Origin: an uncultured Clostridium sp.
GTDB lineage: Bacteria > Bacillota > Clostridia > Oscillospirales > Butyricicoccaceae
Assembly: GCA_947427035.1 (NCBI GenBank)
Contig: CANEGK010000021.1
Location: 1 to 41,307 of the forward strand
Reading direction: 5' to 3'
Length of the DNA stretch: 41,307 nucleotides
Under the pieces are notes generated by a model. It was not told the origin of the DNA. It did not search any database and saw only the letters and a program-made list of their open reading frames with translations. Positions 29,491 through 38,668 of this stretch are shown here, piece by piece. Both the position numbers and the translations under genes were made by a program. Position 1 is the stretch's first letter; each line of letters begins with the position of its first letter.

Positions 29491-31926
29491 CTAAAAGCAC
29501 CGTGTAAAACCGCGTTGCAACCCGCAGTATCCGCAACGGATGCCATTCCTGGATCGCACCCAGCCCTTTGCCGTTTCCAGTATCCCGTTGATCTCTGTGG
29601 TGTCGGTGTACTTCATTTCTTTCTGCGATCCGTTGAATGCCTCGCACCACACCTCAAGGGCGCAAACCTTATCACGCGGCACAAGTTTCAGCTCCCCGGT
29701 GATACTGTCCGCCCAGAACATCCGCCGCTTGTCCAGCGGCCAGCTTTGCCAGTCCTCCGGCACTTCGCGTTCCAGGAAGTCCAGAACGATACCCTCGCGG
29801 GTGCTGATCTCCCTATGCTGTTCCTGCCGGGTCTTTGCGGTTTCTTCCACTTCGCCGGTAAGGAACAGCGCCTCGCCGGCCCGCCAGCGCATAGTTGCCT
29901 CCGCCCATAGCTGATCGATGTCATCGTCCAGGTCGCGCCAAACGCTTTTCTGCGGGCGGCGCTGCCCCACGTCAATGGGCCAAAAGCGGCGGTTGCCGGT
30001 GCGGTCTTGCAAATATTCCGTTGTGTTGGTTGTGCCGAAAAAGACGCAGCAGCGCGGCAGCTCTTTGACGTGCCGGCCGTAAGCGGCGCGGAAACGATCC
30101 GCCCGCAGGGAAAGAAACTGTTTGATCCGCGCAACGTCTGTGCGCCGGAATGCGTCCAGTTCGCCCACTTCCACGATCCACACCCCTTGTAACAATTCGC
30201 TTGCCTCTTTGCCCTCAAAGGTGCGGATGCTGTCGTTAAACCAGCCCCGGCTCATTTTGTCCAGCAGGGTGCTTTTGCCGATGCCCTGCGGACCGGACAA
30301 GATAACCATCGTGTCATATTTGCAGCCGGGGGTCATGGCACGGCTGACGGCGGCGGTAAACGCCTTGCGCGTCACAGTGCGGATATACGGCTCGTCAGCC
30401 GCCCCCAGATAGTCGATAAAAAGGGTATCAAGTCGCGGCGTACCGTCCCACTGCAAACTGTTCAGGTAGTCGCGCACCTCGTTGAAACTGTGCTTGACGC
30501 TGTGCAGGGACAGCGCCCCGTCAATTTTTCCGTTGCCGGTAATGTTGTAATATTTTTCCATATACCAGTACAGCCCCTGGTTGTCGTTATCGTCCCACAG
30601 GCGGCGTTTACTGCGTTTTTCCCACGGCAGGGCGCCCAGCACCTCGCCGCGTCCGGCAAACTCGTTGAGGGCAAACTTACCTTTTAGGTTCGGGTCGTTT
30701 TCAAGGATCAGCCAAACGTTGTCAATAGTAGCCTTAATTGCGCCCGTCTGCTTGTTTACGGTCAGCTGGGCAACCCAGTCCATATTGGGCTGTGTTTCGC
30801 TGTCTGTGGGCGCGTCTGCACCCTCTGCGGTGCCTGTGCTGCCCACGTCTGCAAAATCGCTTGCCGCCGCCTGTACGCGCTCCTGCGCCATAAGGGCGGA
30901 CACGCCGGCGTCCGCTACGGCAAGCTCGCACATGGCGGCGTAGGACGGCAGGCGGTTGGTGGGGGTGTCGGGCCGCGCTTCGTCATCCAGCCCTTCAAAC
31001 CTGTGCAGGCGCACAAGGTCAAAAGCGTTGACCAGCCGCCCGCTGCACGGATCGGTGGCGTGGTGGCTGTACAGGAATTTTCCATCGTCATAGATCACCG
31101 CGCCGCCTGTGGTGCTGCCGCCCAGATAGGTGTACCGCCCCGGCATGGCGTCTACCGCCTCATAGATATGGGGCAGGAACACATCCATTGCGCGGTAGAC
31201 GTCATAGGTGCGGCAGAACGCCCCCACAACGCCGCTTTTGGCAAGGGGGTCCCCCTGCCGCACGGCGAGTTTGGCGCGGCCGGTTTCGCCGGCGGATTGC
31301 GGCCATGCCGCGACGTCGTGCCAGTCCTCATACGTTGCCAGCACACCGTCAACGGACAGCATCCCCTTGTCCTGGTAAGTGTAAATATATTCGCTGTCCG
31401 CGCAGCAGCTGGGCCAGTACATGAGCCGCGTCACCTCAAAGGTGGTGGGGTCGGCAAACTCCATGCCGATGTACTCTGCCATCCTGCGGGCGACGGGCTC
31501 GTATTCGTCTGCGGTTGCCGTCCGGTCAAGGGGAATCAGAACGCGCAGCCGGGGGGCGGCGGGGGAATGCTTGCGGGTGCTGTACACACAATAGCCGCAC
31601 CCCAGCCCATCCACGCGCCGCAGAACGTCGTTTGTCCCTCCGGGCGGTATGGCGTCAAGGTCAAGGGTCACAACGTCTCTGCCGGTCACTGCGCCCGCCT
31701 TGCGGCGCGTCCCGGCGAGGGAGCCTGCCACATAGCCGCCCACGTCCTTGCGGTCGTCCTGATCGGACTTGCACAGGGCGAGGTATTCCTGCATCGTTTC
31801 CGTCCCGCGAGCGGGGACGCGGAGCTTTTCGTACAGCTCGGACAGCAGCAGGGTTTGCGGCTGCCAGTTCACGCTGCGGCGGTGGCTGCCCACGGATATT
31901 GTAATTTTTCGGTCATTCGTCATCAT
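29491..31926 (-). CDS. VapE-type primase/helicase replication protein
   Basis: About 811 residues. The N-terminal part (residues 50-250) has DVVTLDLDAIPPGG and STRKHSPAAPRLRVLIPLDR, primase-like motifs. The C-terminal part is the virulence-associated E helicase: LDTLFIDYLGAADEPYIRT, ILSGPQGIGKSTLLDKMSRG (Walker A), IVEVGELDAFRRTDVARIKQ (Walker B) and FFGTTNTTEYLQDRTGNRRF. The start is taken at the ATGATG preceded by GGAG (31926); an ATG at 31941 is possible. It probably initiates replication at the neighbouring repeats. Confidence 0.9.
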   Translation of the reverse strand: MMTNDRKITISVGSHRRSVNWQPQTLLLSELYEKLRVPARGTETMQEYLALCKSDQDDRKDVGGYVAGSLAGTRRKAGAVTGRDVVTLDLDAIPPGGTNDVLRRVDGLGCGYCVYSTRKHSPAAPRLRVLIPLDRTATADEYEPVARRMAEYIGMEFADPTTFEVTRLMYWPSCCADSEYIYTYQDKGMLSVDGVLATYEDWHDVAAWPQSAGETGRAKLAVRQGDPLAKSGVVGAFCRTYDVYRAMDVFLPHIYEAVDAMPGRYTYLGGSTTGGAVIYDDGKFLYSHHATDPCSGRLVNAFDLVRLHRFEGLDDEARPDTPTNRLPSYAAMCELAVADAGVSALMAQERVQAAASDFADVGSTGTAEGADAPTDSETQPNMDWVAQLTVNKQTGAIKATIDNVWLILENDPNLKGKFALNEFAGRGEVLGALPWEKRSKRRLWDDNDNQGLYWYMEKYYNITGNGKIDGALSLHSVKHSFNEVRDYLNSLQWDGTPRLDTLFIDYLGAADEPYIRTVTRKAFTAAVSRAMTPGCKYDTMVILSGPQGIGKSTLLDKMSRGWFNDSIRTFEGKEASELLQGVWIVEVGELDAFRRTDVARIKQFLSLRADRFRAAYGRHVKELPRCCVFFGTTNTTEYLQDRTGNRRFWPIDVGQRRPQKSVWRDLDDDIDQLWAEATMRWRAGEALFLTGEVEETAKTRQEQHREISTREGIVLDFLEREVPEDWQSWPLDKRRMFWADSITGELKLVPRDKVCALEVWCEAFNGSQKEMKYTDTTEINGILETAKGWVRSRNGIRCGYCGLQRGFTRCF

Positions 31927-32008
31927 AGCGGAATACTCCATCTGTTGGCGTCTCTTTGCCACATGCGTCCCATCCGGGTTTAATAGGGCCCTGCATTTTT
32001 TCACGCCC

Positions 32009-33988
32009 TCAATCCTTTTTGAAGAAATCCCCAACCCAGCCGTCTGCGCGCAGCGGCAGGTCGGGGGCCCACGGGGCGGGCCGGCTCATAATGGCGGCTA
32101 TATCGTCAAGGCTGGCGCGGCTGGCGGCGCATTCCACCACAACCTCGTCATGGACGTGGAACACTACGGGGTAGCCCGCAGCTTCCAGCCGTTCAATGGC
32201 CTCTGCTAGACAGTCGCGGGCGATGGCCTGCACACAGTTCTCCACCAGCTTGCCGCCGTAGGTTTCGATCAGCTTCCACTTTTTTGTGGTCTGATCCATG
32301 CCCATGTAGGTGATTGACGGCCCGCCCCACTGGTTTTGCCCCAGCGAGGGCTTTGCATAGTACAGCTTGCGCCCGCTGGGCAGGCGAATGGTCAGGAAGT
32401 CCAGATCGTTGCCGTTGTCCATTTCGCGCGCCAGCACCAGATTGTGCAGCCCCACAGGTTGCCCCGTCTGGATTGCCTGCACCGCAGCCGCTTCCATGCC
32501 GTACCACAAATCGCGTATGCGCTTGTTTGCGTCCCGCCAGCGGTTTACGATGTCCGGCAGCTCTGCCTCAGTCAGCCCCATGTCCAGGGCGCCCATTTTG
32601 ATCAGTGCGCCGGTGCTGCCCTGATACCCCAGCGCAAGCTCTGCAACCTTGCCCTTTTGCCGGAGGGCGTATTCGGGGTTGCCCTTTTTAATCCGTTCCA
32701 ACGGTACGCCGAACATTTGCGAGGCAGACGCCTCGTAAATTTTGCCGTGCGTCCTGAATACGTCCAGCCGCCAGCTTTCGCCGGCCAGCCACGATATGAC
32801 ACGCGCCTCAATGGCTGAAAAATCCGCATCCACCAGCGCGTTGCCGGGTTGGGCAACAAATGAGGTGCGGATCAGCTGGGAGAGGGTATCAGGCACGGAG
32901 CCAAACAACGCCCGCAGGAAGGCGGTTTCCCGCCGCTTTACAAGGTCACGCGCAAGCGGCAGCGGCTCCACGTAGGTGCGGGGCAGGTTCTGCACCTGCA
33001 CAAGCCTGCCGGCCCAGCGCCCCGTGCGGTTGGCGCCGTAGAATTGCAAAAGACCACGGACGCGCCCATCGGCGCAGACAGCCGCCTCAATGGCGTTGTA
33101 CTTTTTTGTGCTGGTTTTCCCCAGCTCCTGCCGTATTTCCAGCATACGGCGGGCGGTTTCGTTCGTCATGCCGCCGTTCAGCAGGCGGCTTACGGTGTCT
33201 TTGCGCAGGTCGGTAAGCTCCTCGTCCAGTTCAGCCTCCAGCCATTGCATGAGCTGTTTCACGCTGTTGGGGTTGTCCAGCCCGGACAGTGTGACGGCCT
33301 CGTCCATAAGCTGGGCGCGGGTGGTTTCCCCAATCCACAGCGCGCCCTGCACCAGCTCCATGTCGACAGCCACGCCGCGGGCGTTAATGGTAACGTCCGT
33401 TTGCCACTGCTTTTCAAGCTCTGCCGGCACGGGGAAGTTTTGCAGGCGGCGCAGTATTTCCATTTCGGTGGTAACGTCCCCGATGCAGTATTCTTTGAAC
33501 AACGCCCATTTCGCCGGATCGTGGCGCGGGTAGTTACGGGTGCGCCCGCCGTTGGTCTTTGTAGGGGCGCAGGGTACGCAGAAATAACGGATCAGTGCTT
33601 TGCCAGTGGACAACTTTTGTTTGTCTGCCGGTAAGCCCAGGGCTTTGCCGGTGGCGTCCAGCCCCGCCGTATAGCCGCAGTAAAGACCGTGGAACATGGT
33701 GCAACGCCACTGGTCAATGGGCAGCGTTCCCATGAATTTGGACAGACAGCTCCACTCAAACGAGGCATTGTATGCGTGTTTGATATACTGGGGGTCGGAC
33801 AGGGCAGATGCAAGCCACTGCGGCAGCAGTTCGCCCTGCGCCAGATCAATGATCTGCACGCCCCCGCCATCCAGGCTGTAGGCAAACAATAAGATTTCAA
33901 AATCCGGGCTTTGGATATATTTCTGCGCGCCGGCCTTTGCAATCGGCACACTGCTGTATGTTTCAAGGTCAATGCTTAAATGATGCAT
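32009..33988 (-). CDS. Phage DNA polymerase, family A
   Basis: A 659-residue protein. Residues 1-170 hold a 3'-5' exonuclease domain (LSIDLETYSS, NASFEWSCL). The polymerase domain has motif A VDADFSAIEARVISWLAGE, a motif B region with LALGYQGSTGALIKMG, and motif C VFHVHDEVVVE. This is the compact phage PolA type without 5' nuclease. It sits in the replication cassette with VapE and DUF2815. Confidence 0.94.
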   Translation of the reverse strand: MHHLSIDLETYSSVPIAKAGAQKYIQSPDFEILLFAYSLDGGGVQIIDLAQGELLPQWLASALSDPQYIKHAYNASFEWSCLSKFMGTLPIDQWRCTMFHGLYCGYTAGLDATGKALGLPADKQKLSTGKALIRYFCVPCAPTKTNGGRTRNYPRHDPAKWALFKEYCIGDVTTEMEILRRLQNFPVPAELEKQWQTDVTINARGVAVDMELVQGALWIGETTRAQLMDEAVTLSGLDNPNSVKQLMQWLEAELDEELTDLRKDTVSRLLNGGMTNETARRMLEIRQELGKTSTKKYNAIEAAVCADGRVRGLLQFYGANRTGRWAGRLVQVQNLPRTYVEPLPLARDLVKRRETAFLRALFGSVPDTLSQLIRTSFVAQPGNALVDADFSAIEARVISWLAGESWRLDVFRTHGKIYEASASQMFGVPLERIKKGNPEYALRQKGKVAELALGYQGSTGALIKMGALDMGLTEAELPDIVNRWRDANKRIRDLWYGMEAAAVQAIQTGQPVGLHNLVLAREMDNGNDLDFLTIRLPSGRKLYYAKPSLGQNQWGGPSITYMGMDQTTKKWKLIETYGGKLVENCVQAIARDCLAEAIERLEAAGYPVVFHVHDEVVVECAASRASLDDIAAIMSRPAPWAPDLPLRADGWVGDFFKKD

Positions 33989-34028
33989 ACCGCTTGCTCC
34001 CCTTTTCCCCTTAAAAATTAAATAGAGC

Positions 34029-34050
34029 GCGGCTGTTATCGTACAGCCGC
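34029..34050 (-). terminator. Hairpin between DUF2815 and polymerase genes
   Basis: GCGGCTGT (34029-34036) pairs perfectly with ACAGCCGC (34043-34050), loop 6 nt. On the minus strand it is followed by GCTCTATTTAATTTTT. It may attenuate early transcription before the polymerase gene or protect the upstream mRNA end. Confidence 0.55.
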
Positions 34051-34078
34051 CCGGAGACGCCCCTTCGGGAGCAGGGGT

Positions 34079-34717
34079 TTATACGCCGCAGGGCTGGCCG
34101 GTCAGCGGGTTCATCTGCAAGGGGGCCGCACCGGCGGGCATTGCGGCGCCGTAGGCGGGGGCGGAAACAGTGTTGCCCACCTGCGCGAAGTCGGACGCGG
34201 CAGAAGCGTTGCCCGCGAGAGGTTCGCCGTCCCGCGTTTTCATCACGTTGCCCAGTCCGCAGCCGACGCCCTTTTTGCCGTTGCTCATGTAGCCAAAGAA
34301 ATTGATGGTTACACGGGCGTACATACCGCTGTAAACGTCCTGCGGGGCCAGTTCGGTGTTGATGTCGCTCTGGTGCACCACCTGCGGCTTGTTTTTGCTA
34401 CTGGCGGTCAGTACCCAGCAGCCTTTGCATTCGGGGCCGTAAGGGGTACCGTTTTCGCGGACGCCATCGCCGTCATGGATGGGGACGGGCAGCACGGGCG
34501 GGCGAACGCCGCTCCACAGCTTGCCCTGCGCGTCCTGCGCAGCCGCCTCAATGGAGCTATCGATGTTAGCTTTGGTGGCGGTGTCGGTTTTGGGAATCAG
34601 CAGGGTGACGGAGTACTTTGCATCCTGCCCCTGCTGGACAGCGCGGGGGGTGGTCAGGTTGGCGTAGGACAGGCGCACCTCGCCGGTCAGCACTTTGGTG
34701 GGGATATTCTGATACAT
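34079..34717 (-). CDS. DUF2815 protein, probable ssDNA-binding protein
   Basis: A 212-residue protein with LTGEVRLSYANLTTPR, SVTLLIPKTDTATKANIDS and YSGMYARVTINFFGY, the signature of DUF2815. The family is thought to be an OB-fold single-strand DNA-binding protein of phages. The C-terminal 50 residues are low complexity (Ala, Pro, Gly, Met), as in many SSBs. AGGAGG precedes the ATG. Confidence 0.9.
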   Translation of the reverse strand: MYQNIPTKVLTGEVRLSYANLTTPRAVQQGQDAKYSVTLLIPKTDTATKANIDSSIEAAAQDAQGKLWSGVRPPVLPVPIHDGDGVRENGTPYGPECKGCWVLTASSKNKPQVVHQSDINTELAPQDVYSGMYARVTINFFGYMSNGKKGVGCGLGNVMKTRDGEPLAGNASAASDFAQVGNTVSAPAYGAAMPAGAAPLQMNPLTGQPCGV

Positions 34718-34730
34718 AATAAATGCCTCC

Positions 34731-35303
34731 TTATATTTTGGCTTTTGCAGCTATGTCATCGAAAATAGCTTGTAGCTTTTGTACTTTTTCCTGTCTGGCT
34801 TTGCAGTTCGTCAGACGCCTTTGCGCATCCTTTACTGCGCGGTCTGCCAGTCTGGGTGCGTCCCGGTGCTGGATCGCGCTGTCAAGGTTGCGGGTGGTAT
34901 TGTCTATTACAGATGTCGGCGCCTTTTTTGCCTTTGCGTTTTTCAGCATCCGTTTCAGGTCGGTAACGGTCTTTTGCCAGTAGCCATCGCCCATTGCGGC
35001 GTTTTCACTGTGGCGCGCAGCGGCGGCAGTCTTTGCGTCTTTCAGAGCGTTTTCTGCAAGCCGTATATCCTCTGCCGCATTTTCGGCGGCGCGGGGCAGC
35101 CAGCCCCGCACCTGATCAATGGATTTATCATTTTTCCATGCGGCTGAAAGCATGATTTTCCACAGCTTGCGGACGTTCGCAAGGGGTAAAACCAACAGGC
35201 TGTTTATGTCGTACAGCTGGGCGTGAAAAGAGCCTTGTACAGCGTCAAATGGTTCCAGTTCTTTGCGGGGCGCCGGTTCGCCGTGCAGGTAGGTAATATT
35301 CAT
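34731..35303 (-). CDS. Hypothetical coiled-coil protein of the replication cassette
   Basis: A 190-residue protein, Ala/Lys/Arg-rich and mostly helical after residue 60 (AAENAAEDIRLAENALKDAK, RLTNCKARQEKVQKLQAIFD). No catalytic motif is seen. It lies between the DUF2815 gene and a zinc-ribbon gene and overlaps the latter by 4 nt. It may be a partner of the nearby nuclease or SSB, but this is only context. Confidence 0.68.
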   Translation of the reverse strand: MNITYLHGEPAPRKELEPFDAVQGSFHAQLYDINSLLVLPLANVRKLWKIMLSAAWKNDKSIDQVRGWLPRAAENAAEDIRLAENALKDAKTAAAARHSENAAMGDGYWQKTVTDLKRMLKNAKAKKAPTSVIDNTTRNLDSAIQHRDAPRLADRAVKDAQRRLTNCKARQEKVQKLQAIFDDIAAKAKI

Positions 35304-35515
35304 CGCCCCACCCCCGTAAAGTCAGCTGCCGCACCGTGGATTTCGTTGTAACAGTCCGGGCAGTAAGTCATCCACTCCGATCCGCATTTCACGTTGCGCC
35401 AGCCTGCGGCTCTGACAGCGGCAAGCGCATCGTAAAAGTCGTACTCCGTTGCAAGTTCCTCGCCGCAGCAGTTGCAAACAGGGATATAGGCGCCGCCGAG
35501 GCGTTCAATGCTCAT
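35300..35515 (-). CDS. Zinc-ribbon protein
   Basis: A 71-residue protein with two Cys pairs, VCNCCGEEL and YCPDCYNEI, forming a four-Cys zinc ribbon. It overlaps both neighbours by 4 nt, so it is translated with the DUF2800 gene. Its last residues (GAAADFTGV) resemble the end of the DUF2800 protein (GAAADFSEV), perhaps a shared tail element. Confidence 0.75.
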   Translation of the reverse strand: MSIERLGGAYIPVCNCCGEELATEYDFYDALAAVRAAGWRNVKCGSEWMTYCPDCYNEIHGAAADFTGVGR

Positions 35516-36717
35516 AGTGCTTTCACCTCCGAAAAATCAGCTGCCGCGCCGTTGTATGCGGGGCGTTTATCGCTTTCAGCAGCAAGCGCAGGCTTGCCGG
35601 GGGATTTTGTGATCATGCCGCCCACCAGTTCGCCAAACCGCTGTTTGCCGATGACCTTTTCCAGCTGCGCCAGCGTTTTAGGTACGCGGTCGTAAATAAT
35701 CGCCTCCTCCACGCCTCCAGCCATAAGAGCCTCCAGCGCGGCGTCCTGGTCTGTCCAGGCGCGCGTGCTGCGCCCCTCTACGGCTTTCCAGCCGGGAATG
35801 GTCTTGCCATTCAAACAGGCAGCGAGGGCGTATTCTTTCAGGTCGTTGTACCACGCCACAAGCCCCTCGGCTCTGACCAGCAGCGCGCCGATCTCCTCGT
35901 CCGTAAGCAGGCGCGGGCAGGCGCCGTCGGCGTCCATAGCGGCGGCGTCCGCCGCACCCGCCGGTACACAGTCCTTAAAATCTTCCAGCGCGGTGTGGTT
36001 GTCCGCGCGGGCGCGGCACTTTGCTTTGGCGCGGCAGAAACGGCACCAGTCGCCGGGGGCAAAGTCCCCTGTGCCCATGAACGCGGCGGCGGCTTTTGGC
36101 CTGATGCTTTCGCCCCATGCCAGCAGCGCGTCTACAGTCATGGATGCGCCGTCGTAGCCGCCCAGCCGGGGCTGGTCAATGTAAGTGCTGACGCGGCGGA
36201 TCATATCGCCGTAAATGGGGCGGTACAGCTTGAGAGCGCCCAGCGCGTACAGCAGCATCTGGGGGTTGTCCTGCGCCGGAACGGGTACGCCCTTGCCGTG
36301 CTTGTAGTCCGTGATGATCAGTTCGTCCCCGCCGATCATTACGCAGTCGCAGGTGCCGAACGCTTCCGGCGCATAGTCGGAAATGTCCACTTTCACCTCA
36401 AGCGCGACATAAGGCGCGTGTTCAAACCGCATTGCGTGCTCGGTCAGGTGTTCCACATAGGCGGTGGCGGTGGCCAGCATTTCGTCGTCCCATTTGGGAT
36501 CGGCTTTCAGCTTTTTAAGCTGGCTGTTGTAGGTTTTGCCGCTCATAACGGTAAACTTCTTTTTGGCGGCCAGCTCGCATACACTGTGGGCCAGACGGCC
36601 CTCTTCCGCGTATTCGCTGGCGCTTTCGGGGAACTCCGCCTCAATGCGCGGCGCCGGCGTACAGTGCAGCCAACGGTGCGCAGCCGAGGGGGATAAAACA
36701 GCGTGTCTGTCAGGCAT
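35512..36717 (-). CDS. DUF2800 nuclease (PD-(D/E)XK, Cas4/AddB-like)
   Basis: A 401-residue protein with the opening HAVLSPSAAHRWLHCTPAPR, EEGRLAHSVCELAAKKK, then VALEVKVDISDYAPEAFGTC and ELIITDYKHGKGVPVPAQDN. The D-x-K active-site strand is ITDYKHG. Cys residues in WLHC and CRFCRAKAKC suggest an iron-sulphur cluster as in AddB/Cas4. It is a usual gene of this replication cassette. Confidence 0.92.
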   Translation of the reverse strand: MPDRHAVLSPSAAHRWLHCTPAPRIEAEFPESASEYAEEGRLAHSVCELAAKKKFTVMSGKTYNSQLKKLKADPKWDDEMLATATAYVEHLTEHAMRFEHAPYVALEVKVDISDYAPEAFGTCDCVMIGGDELIITDYKHGKGVPVPAQDNPQMLLYALGALKLYRPIYGDMIRRVSTYIDQPRLGGYDGASMTVDALLAWGESIRPKAAAAFMGTGDFAPGDWCRFCRAKAKCRARADNHTALEDFKDCVPAGAADAAAMDADGACPRLLTDEEIGALLVRAEGLVAWYNDLKEYALAACLNGKTIPGWKAVEGRSTRAWTDQDAALEALMAGGVEEAIIYDRVPKTLAQLEKVIGKQRFGELVGGMITKSPGKPALAAESDKRPAYNGAAADFSEVKAL

Positions 36718-36733
36718 GAGTCGTTATCCTCTC

Positions 36734-37090
36734 TTAAATCTGGGCGCCAAGCTTGCGCAGCTCGGTGGCGAACGCCCCAAACTGCTCCTGCTTGAGCTGG
36801 GTCACGGCCTGAACGCCAAAGGTGTTGAGCAACCCTATAAGCTCATTAATTTTGCCCGCGTCAATCAGCGCGGCGCCTGCCGTCATAATCTGGTCGTGGT
36901 TATAGGTGGGCGCGGGAGCCACAGGGACAGCGGGAACGGGCGCAGGCGCAGGCGCGGAGGCTGCAACAGGCGCGGGGGCCGGGGTGGCCGCGTTGATGGG
37001 CTCGGTCTTTGCGCCTTGCAGCGCGGCGGCGAGGCTGTTTACAGCCTCGGCCAGTTCGGGGGCCTTGACGGTTACATTGATTTCCAGCAT
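36734..37090 (-). CDS. Hypothetical protein with Ala/Pro linker
   Basis: A 118-residue protein from ATG 37090 (TAGGAGG upstream). A short N-terminal helix region (MLEINVTVKAPELAEAVNSL) is followed by a Pro/Ala linker and a C-terminal helical domain (MTAGAALIDAGKINELIGLL). This two-domain plan is known from several clostridial phages beside DUF2800 genes, with unknown function. Confidence 0.72.
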   Translation of the reverse strand: MLEINVTVKAPELAEAVNSLAAALQGAKTEPINAATPAPAPVAASAPAPAPVPAVPVAPAPTYNHDQIMTAGAALIDAGKINELIGLLNTFGVQAVTQLKQEQFGAFATELRKLGAQI

Positions 37091-37103
37091 TGCGTTATTC
37101 CTC

Positions 37104-37661
37104 CTAAAACTCTTTTCTAAAATTGTTTTCGCGGTTGCTCCCAGCCGTGAAAAACAGCCATTCGGAAAGCGCGGCGCAGCCGCCCGCGTACCAGTCGCGG
37201 AGGGTCTCGGTGGCGATCTCAATGTCGTTTTCGCTGATCTCCCGGCTGGGGTTCCAGTAGCCGCTGAATTGATGCGGGCTTGTGACTACCTCGATTACAG
37301 TGCCCCCAAAGTCGCCCGCGCTTACCCGATTGACAATGACCTCTGCAACCAGCCGTTTGTCATGGGGCTTGTCCTCGTAGCATTCGCCGGACAGGGTTCT
37401 GGCGATTGCCAGCACGTCATCCTGCGTCCACGACACCGTTCCCGGCGTCGTAATGGGGGATAAGCGCGCGGCGGTATCGCCGGTTGCCGCAGACGGCGAA
37501 ACGCTTGCGGGCGGCGGTGTAAAAGCCTGCGGCGCAGCTGCTTTTCTCGTATACGTCATAGGGGCTGTACTAAGTACGATAACCATCAGAGCCAGCCCCG
37601 TGCAGAGGCGGCAGCGTTTATGCAGCAGCCGCCTCTGCCGTGCGGCCTGCTGCCGGGTCAT
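37104..37661 (-). CDS. SleB-like cell-wall hydrolase
   Basis: A 185-residue protein with a basic N-terminus and a membrane/signal segment (LALMVIVLSTAPMTY, about residues 23-37), a Pro/Ala spacer, then the Hydrolase_2 domain: WTQDDVLAIARTLSGECYED with the catalytic Glu, LVAEVIVNRV and SPHQFSGYWN. It is a lytic transglycosylase-like enzyme. Its place in the early region, far from the lysis genes, is unusual. Confidence 0.85.
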   Translation of the reverse strand: MTRQQAARQRRLLHKRCRLCTGLALMVIVLSTAPMTYTRKAAAPQAFTPPPASVSPSAATGDTAARLSPITTPGTVSWTQDDVLAIARTLSGECYEDKPHDKRLVAEVIVNRVSAGDFGGTVIEVVTSPHQFSGYWNPSREISENDIEIATETLRDWYAGGCAALSEWLFFTAGSNRENNFRKEF

Positions 37662-37870
37662 AACTCGTCTTCCTCGCCGTATTCGGACAGGTCAATATCG
37701 ATCAGGTGTTCAGCCTGTATAATGATTTCCGACACAATTTGACGGATCGGCAGGTGGGAGCGGCTGTGCAGCCGCCTTACCACTTTTTCAGCCTCCGGGG
37801 TCAGCCGGATAACCCCCACGCAGTTGCTTGCGGATTGTGCTTTCAGCACAATGGGCTTAATTTCGTTCAT
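37658..37870 (-). CDS. Ribbon-helix-helix-like small regulator
   Basis: A 70-residue protein starting MNEIKPIVLKAQSA. The segment GVIRLTPEAEKVVRRLHSRS followed by IRQIVSEIIIQAEHLID has a beta strand and two helices, like RHH DNA-binding proteins. The acidic end is LSEYGEEDEL. The start with GGAGAG at 37870 is preferred over an upstream ATG. Confidence 0.65.
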   Translation of the reverse strand: MNEIKPIVLKAQSASNCVGVIRLTPEAEKVVRRLHSRSHLPIRQIVSEIIIQAEHLIDIDLSEYGEEDEL

Positions 37871-38017
37871 AGCCGCTCTCCTTTTCAGTTCTTGCCGATA
37901 CCAATACGGCACATGCTTGGGCCGCTTCATCCCACCATGCGCAGCTATCCCCTTGACAGAGTGCAATGGGCGCATCAATAGGGCCGCTCATTGACAACGG
38001 GCAAATAAGTGTTGCTT

Positions 38018-38185
38018 TCATGCTTTTTCTTCCCCTTCCTTATTTTCTCCGCGCAGCCCGGCGCACTGAAGCCGCCACTGCGGCCAGAACCATCGTTTCC
38101 ACTTCGTGCATTTGTCCAGACGGCAGCTGCTGGTATCCGCCCGTTTGCACGTGTCGCACGGGCACGGCGTCAATTCAGGCGGCAT
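38018..38185 (-). CDS. Small Cys-rich protein
   Basis: A 55-residue protein, MPPELTPCPCDTCKRADTSS then CRLDKCTKWKRWFWPQW, with six Cys in CxCxxC and CxxxxC spacing, a likely metal site. It overlaps the preceding 47-residue gene by 16 nt and has GGAG upstream. Function unknown. Confidence 0.65.
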   Translation of the reverse strand: MPPELTPCPCDTCKRADTSSCRLDKCTKWKRWFWPQWRLQCAGLRGENKEGEEKA

Positions 38186-38313
38186 ACTACCAGCTCCAGA
38201 CACCCGGCCAGCGCGCACAGCAGCACAAGCGCCGGGATGTATTCCGCAAAGGCCGCCGCGCACAGTATCAGCAGCAATGCGCACAGTTGCAGGATTGTCG
38301 CCAACCGTTTCAT
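38170..38313 (-). CDS. 47-residue double-membrane-spanning peptide
   Basis: From ATG 38313, which overlaps the stop of the upstream gene (TTATGA), the frame reads MKRLATILQLCALLLILCAA, then a second hydrophobic stretch (IPALVLLCALAGCLELVV). Two membrane segments with a short turn are predicted. GGGAAG is upstream. The tight overlap on both sides supports a real gene. Function unknown. Confidence 0.6.
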   Translation of the reverse strand: MKRLATILQLCALLLILCAAAFAEYIPALVLLCALAGCLELVVCRLN

Positions 38314-38651
38314 AAGCTTCCCACGCTTTCCAGCAGCCGGCTTATCCCGCTCATCTTTGCGTCCAAAAGCTCTTGCGCGCCTTCGACAAACAGCTTGATG
38401 ACCTCGTTCAGCCGATAGGTCGGCAGCTCGCCGCGCTTGTATTTGACAAGCAGGCCCGGGCTGATGTTGTACGTCCAGCTGTCCGTTTTGTCGTTGCGCA
38501 CGGCAAAGCCGAAGGGCGCTCGCTCATCCTGCAAAGCGCGGTACAGCGTCGTCGTCGACCAGCCGATGTATTCGGCCGCCAGCAGAATGGGTACATTGCT
38601 GTGCCGCAGGATTTGTTCGTCTGTCGGCGGTTCTTTTACTGCCCTTTTCAT
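38310..38651 (-). CDS. DNA-binding early regulator (HTH type)
   Basis: A 113-residue protein. VPILLAAEYIGWSTTTLYRA is a helix-turn-helix of the excisionase/MerR-like type, followed by FGFAVRNDKTDSWTYNISPG and a C-terminal helix region. The ATG at 38651 is preferred with AAAGGGGAAC upstream; an earlier ATG at 38672 is possible. It may control early genes or act as an excisionase-like factor. Confidence 0.65.
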   Translation of the reverse strand: MKRAVKEPPTDEQILRHSNVPILLAAEYIGWSTTTLYRALQDERAPFGFAVRNDKTDSWTYNISPGLLVKYKRGELPTYRLNEVIKLFVEGAQELLDAKMSGISRLLESVGSL

Positions 38652-38668
38652 GTGATGTTCCCCTTTCC

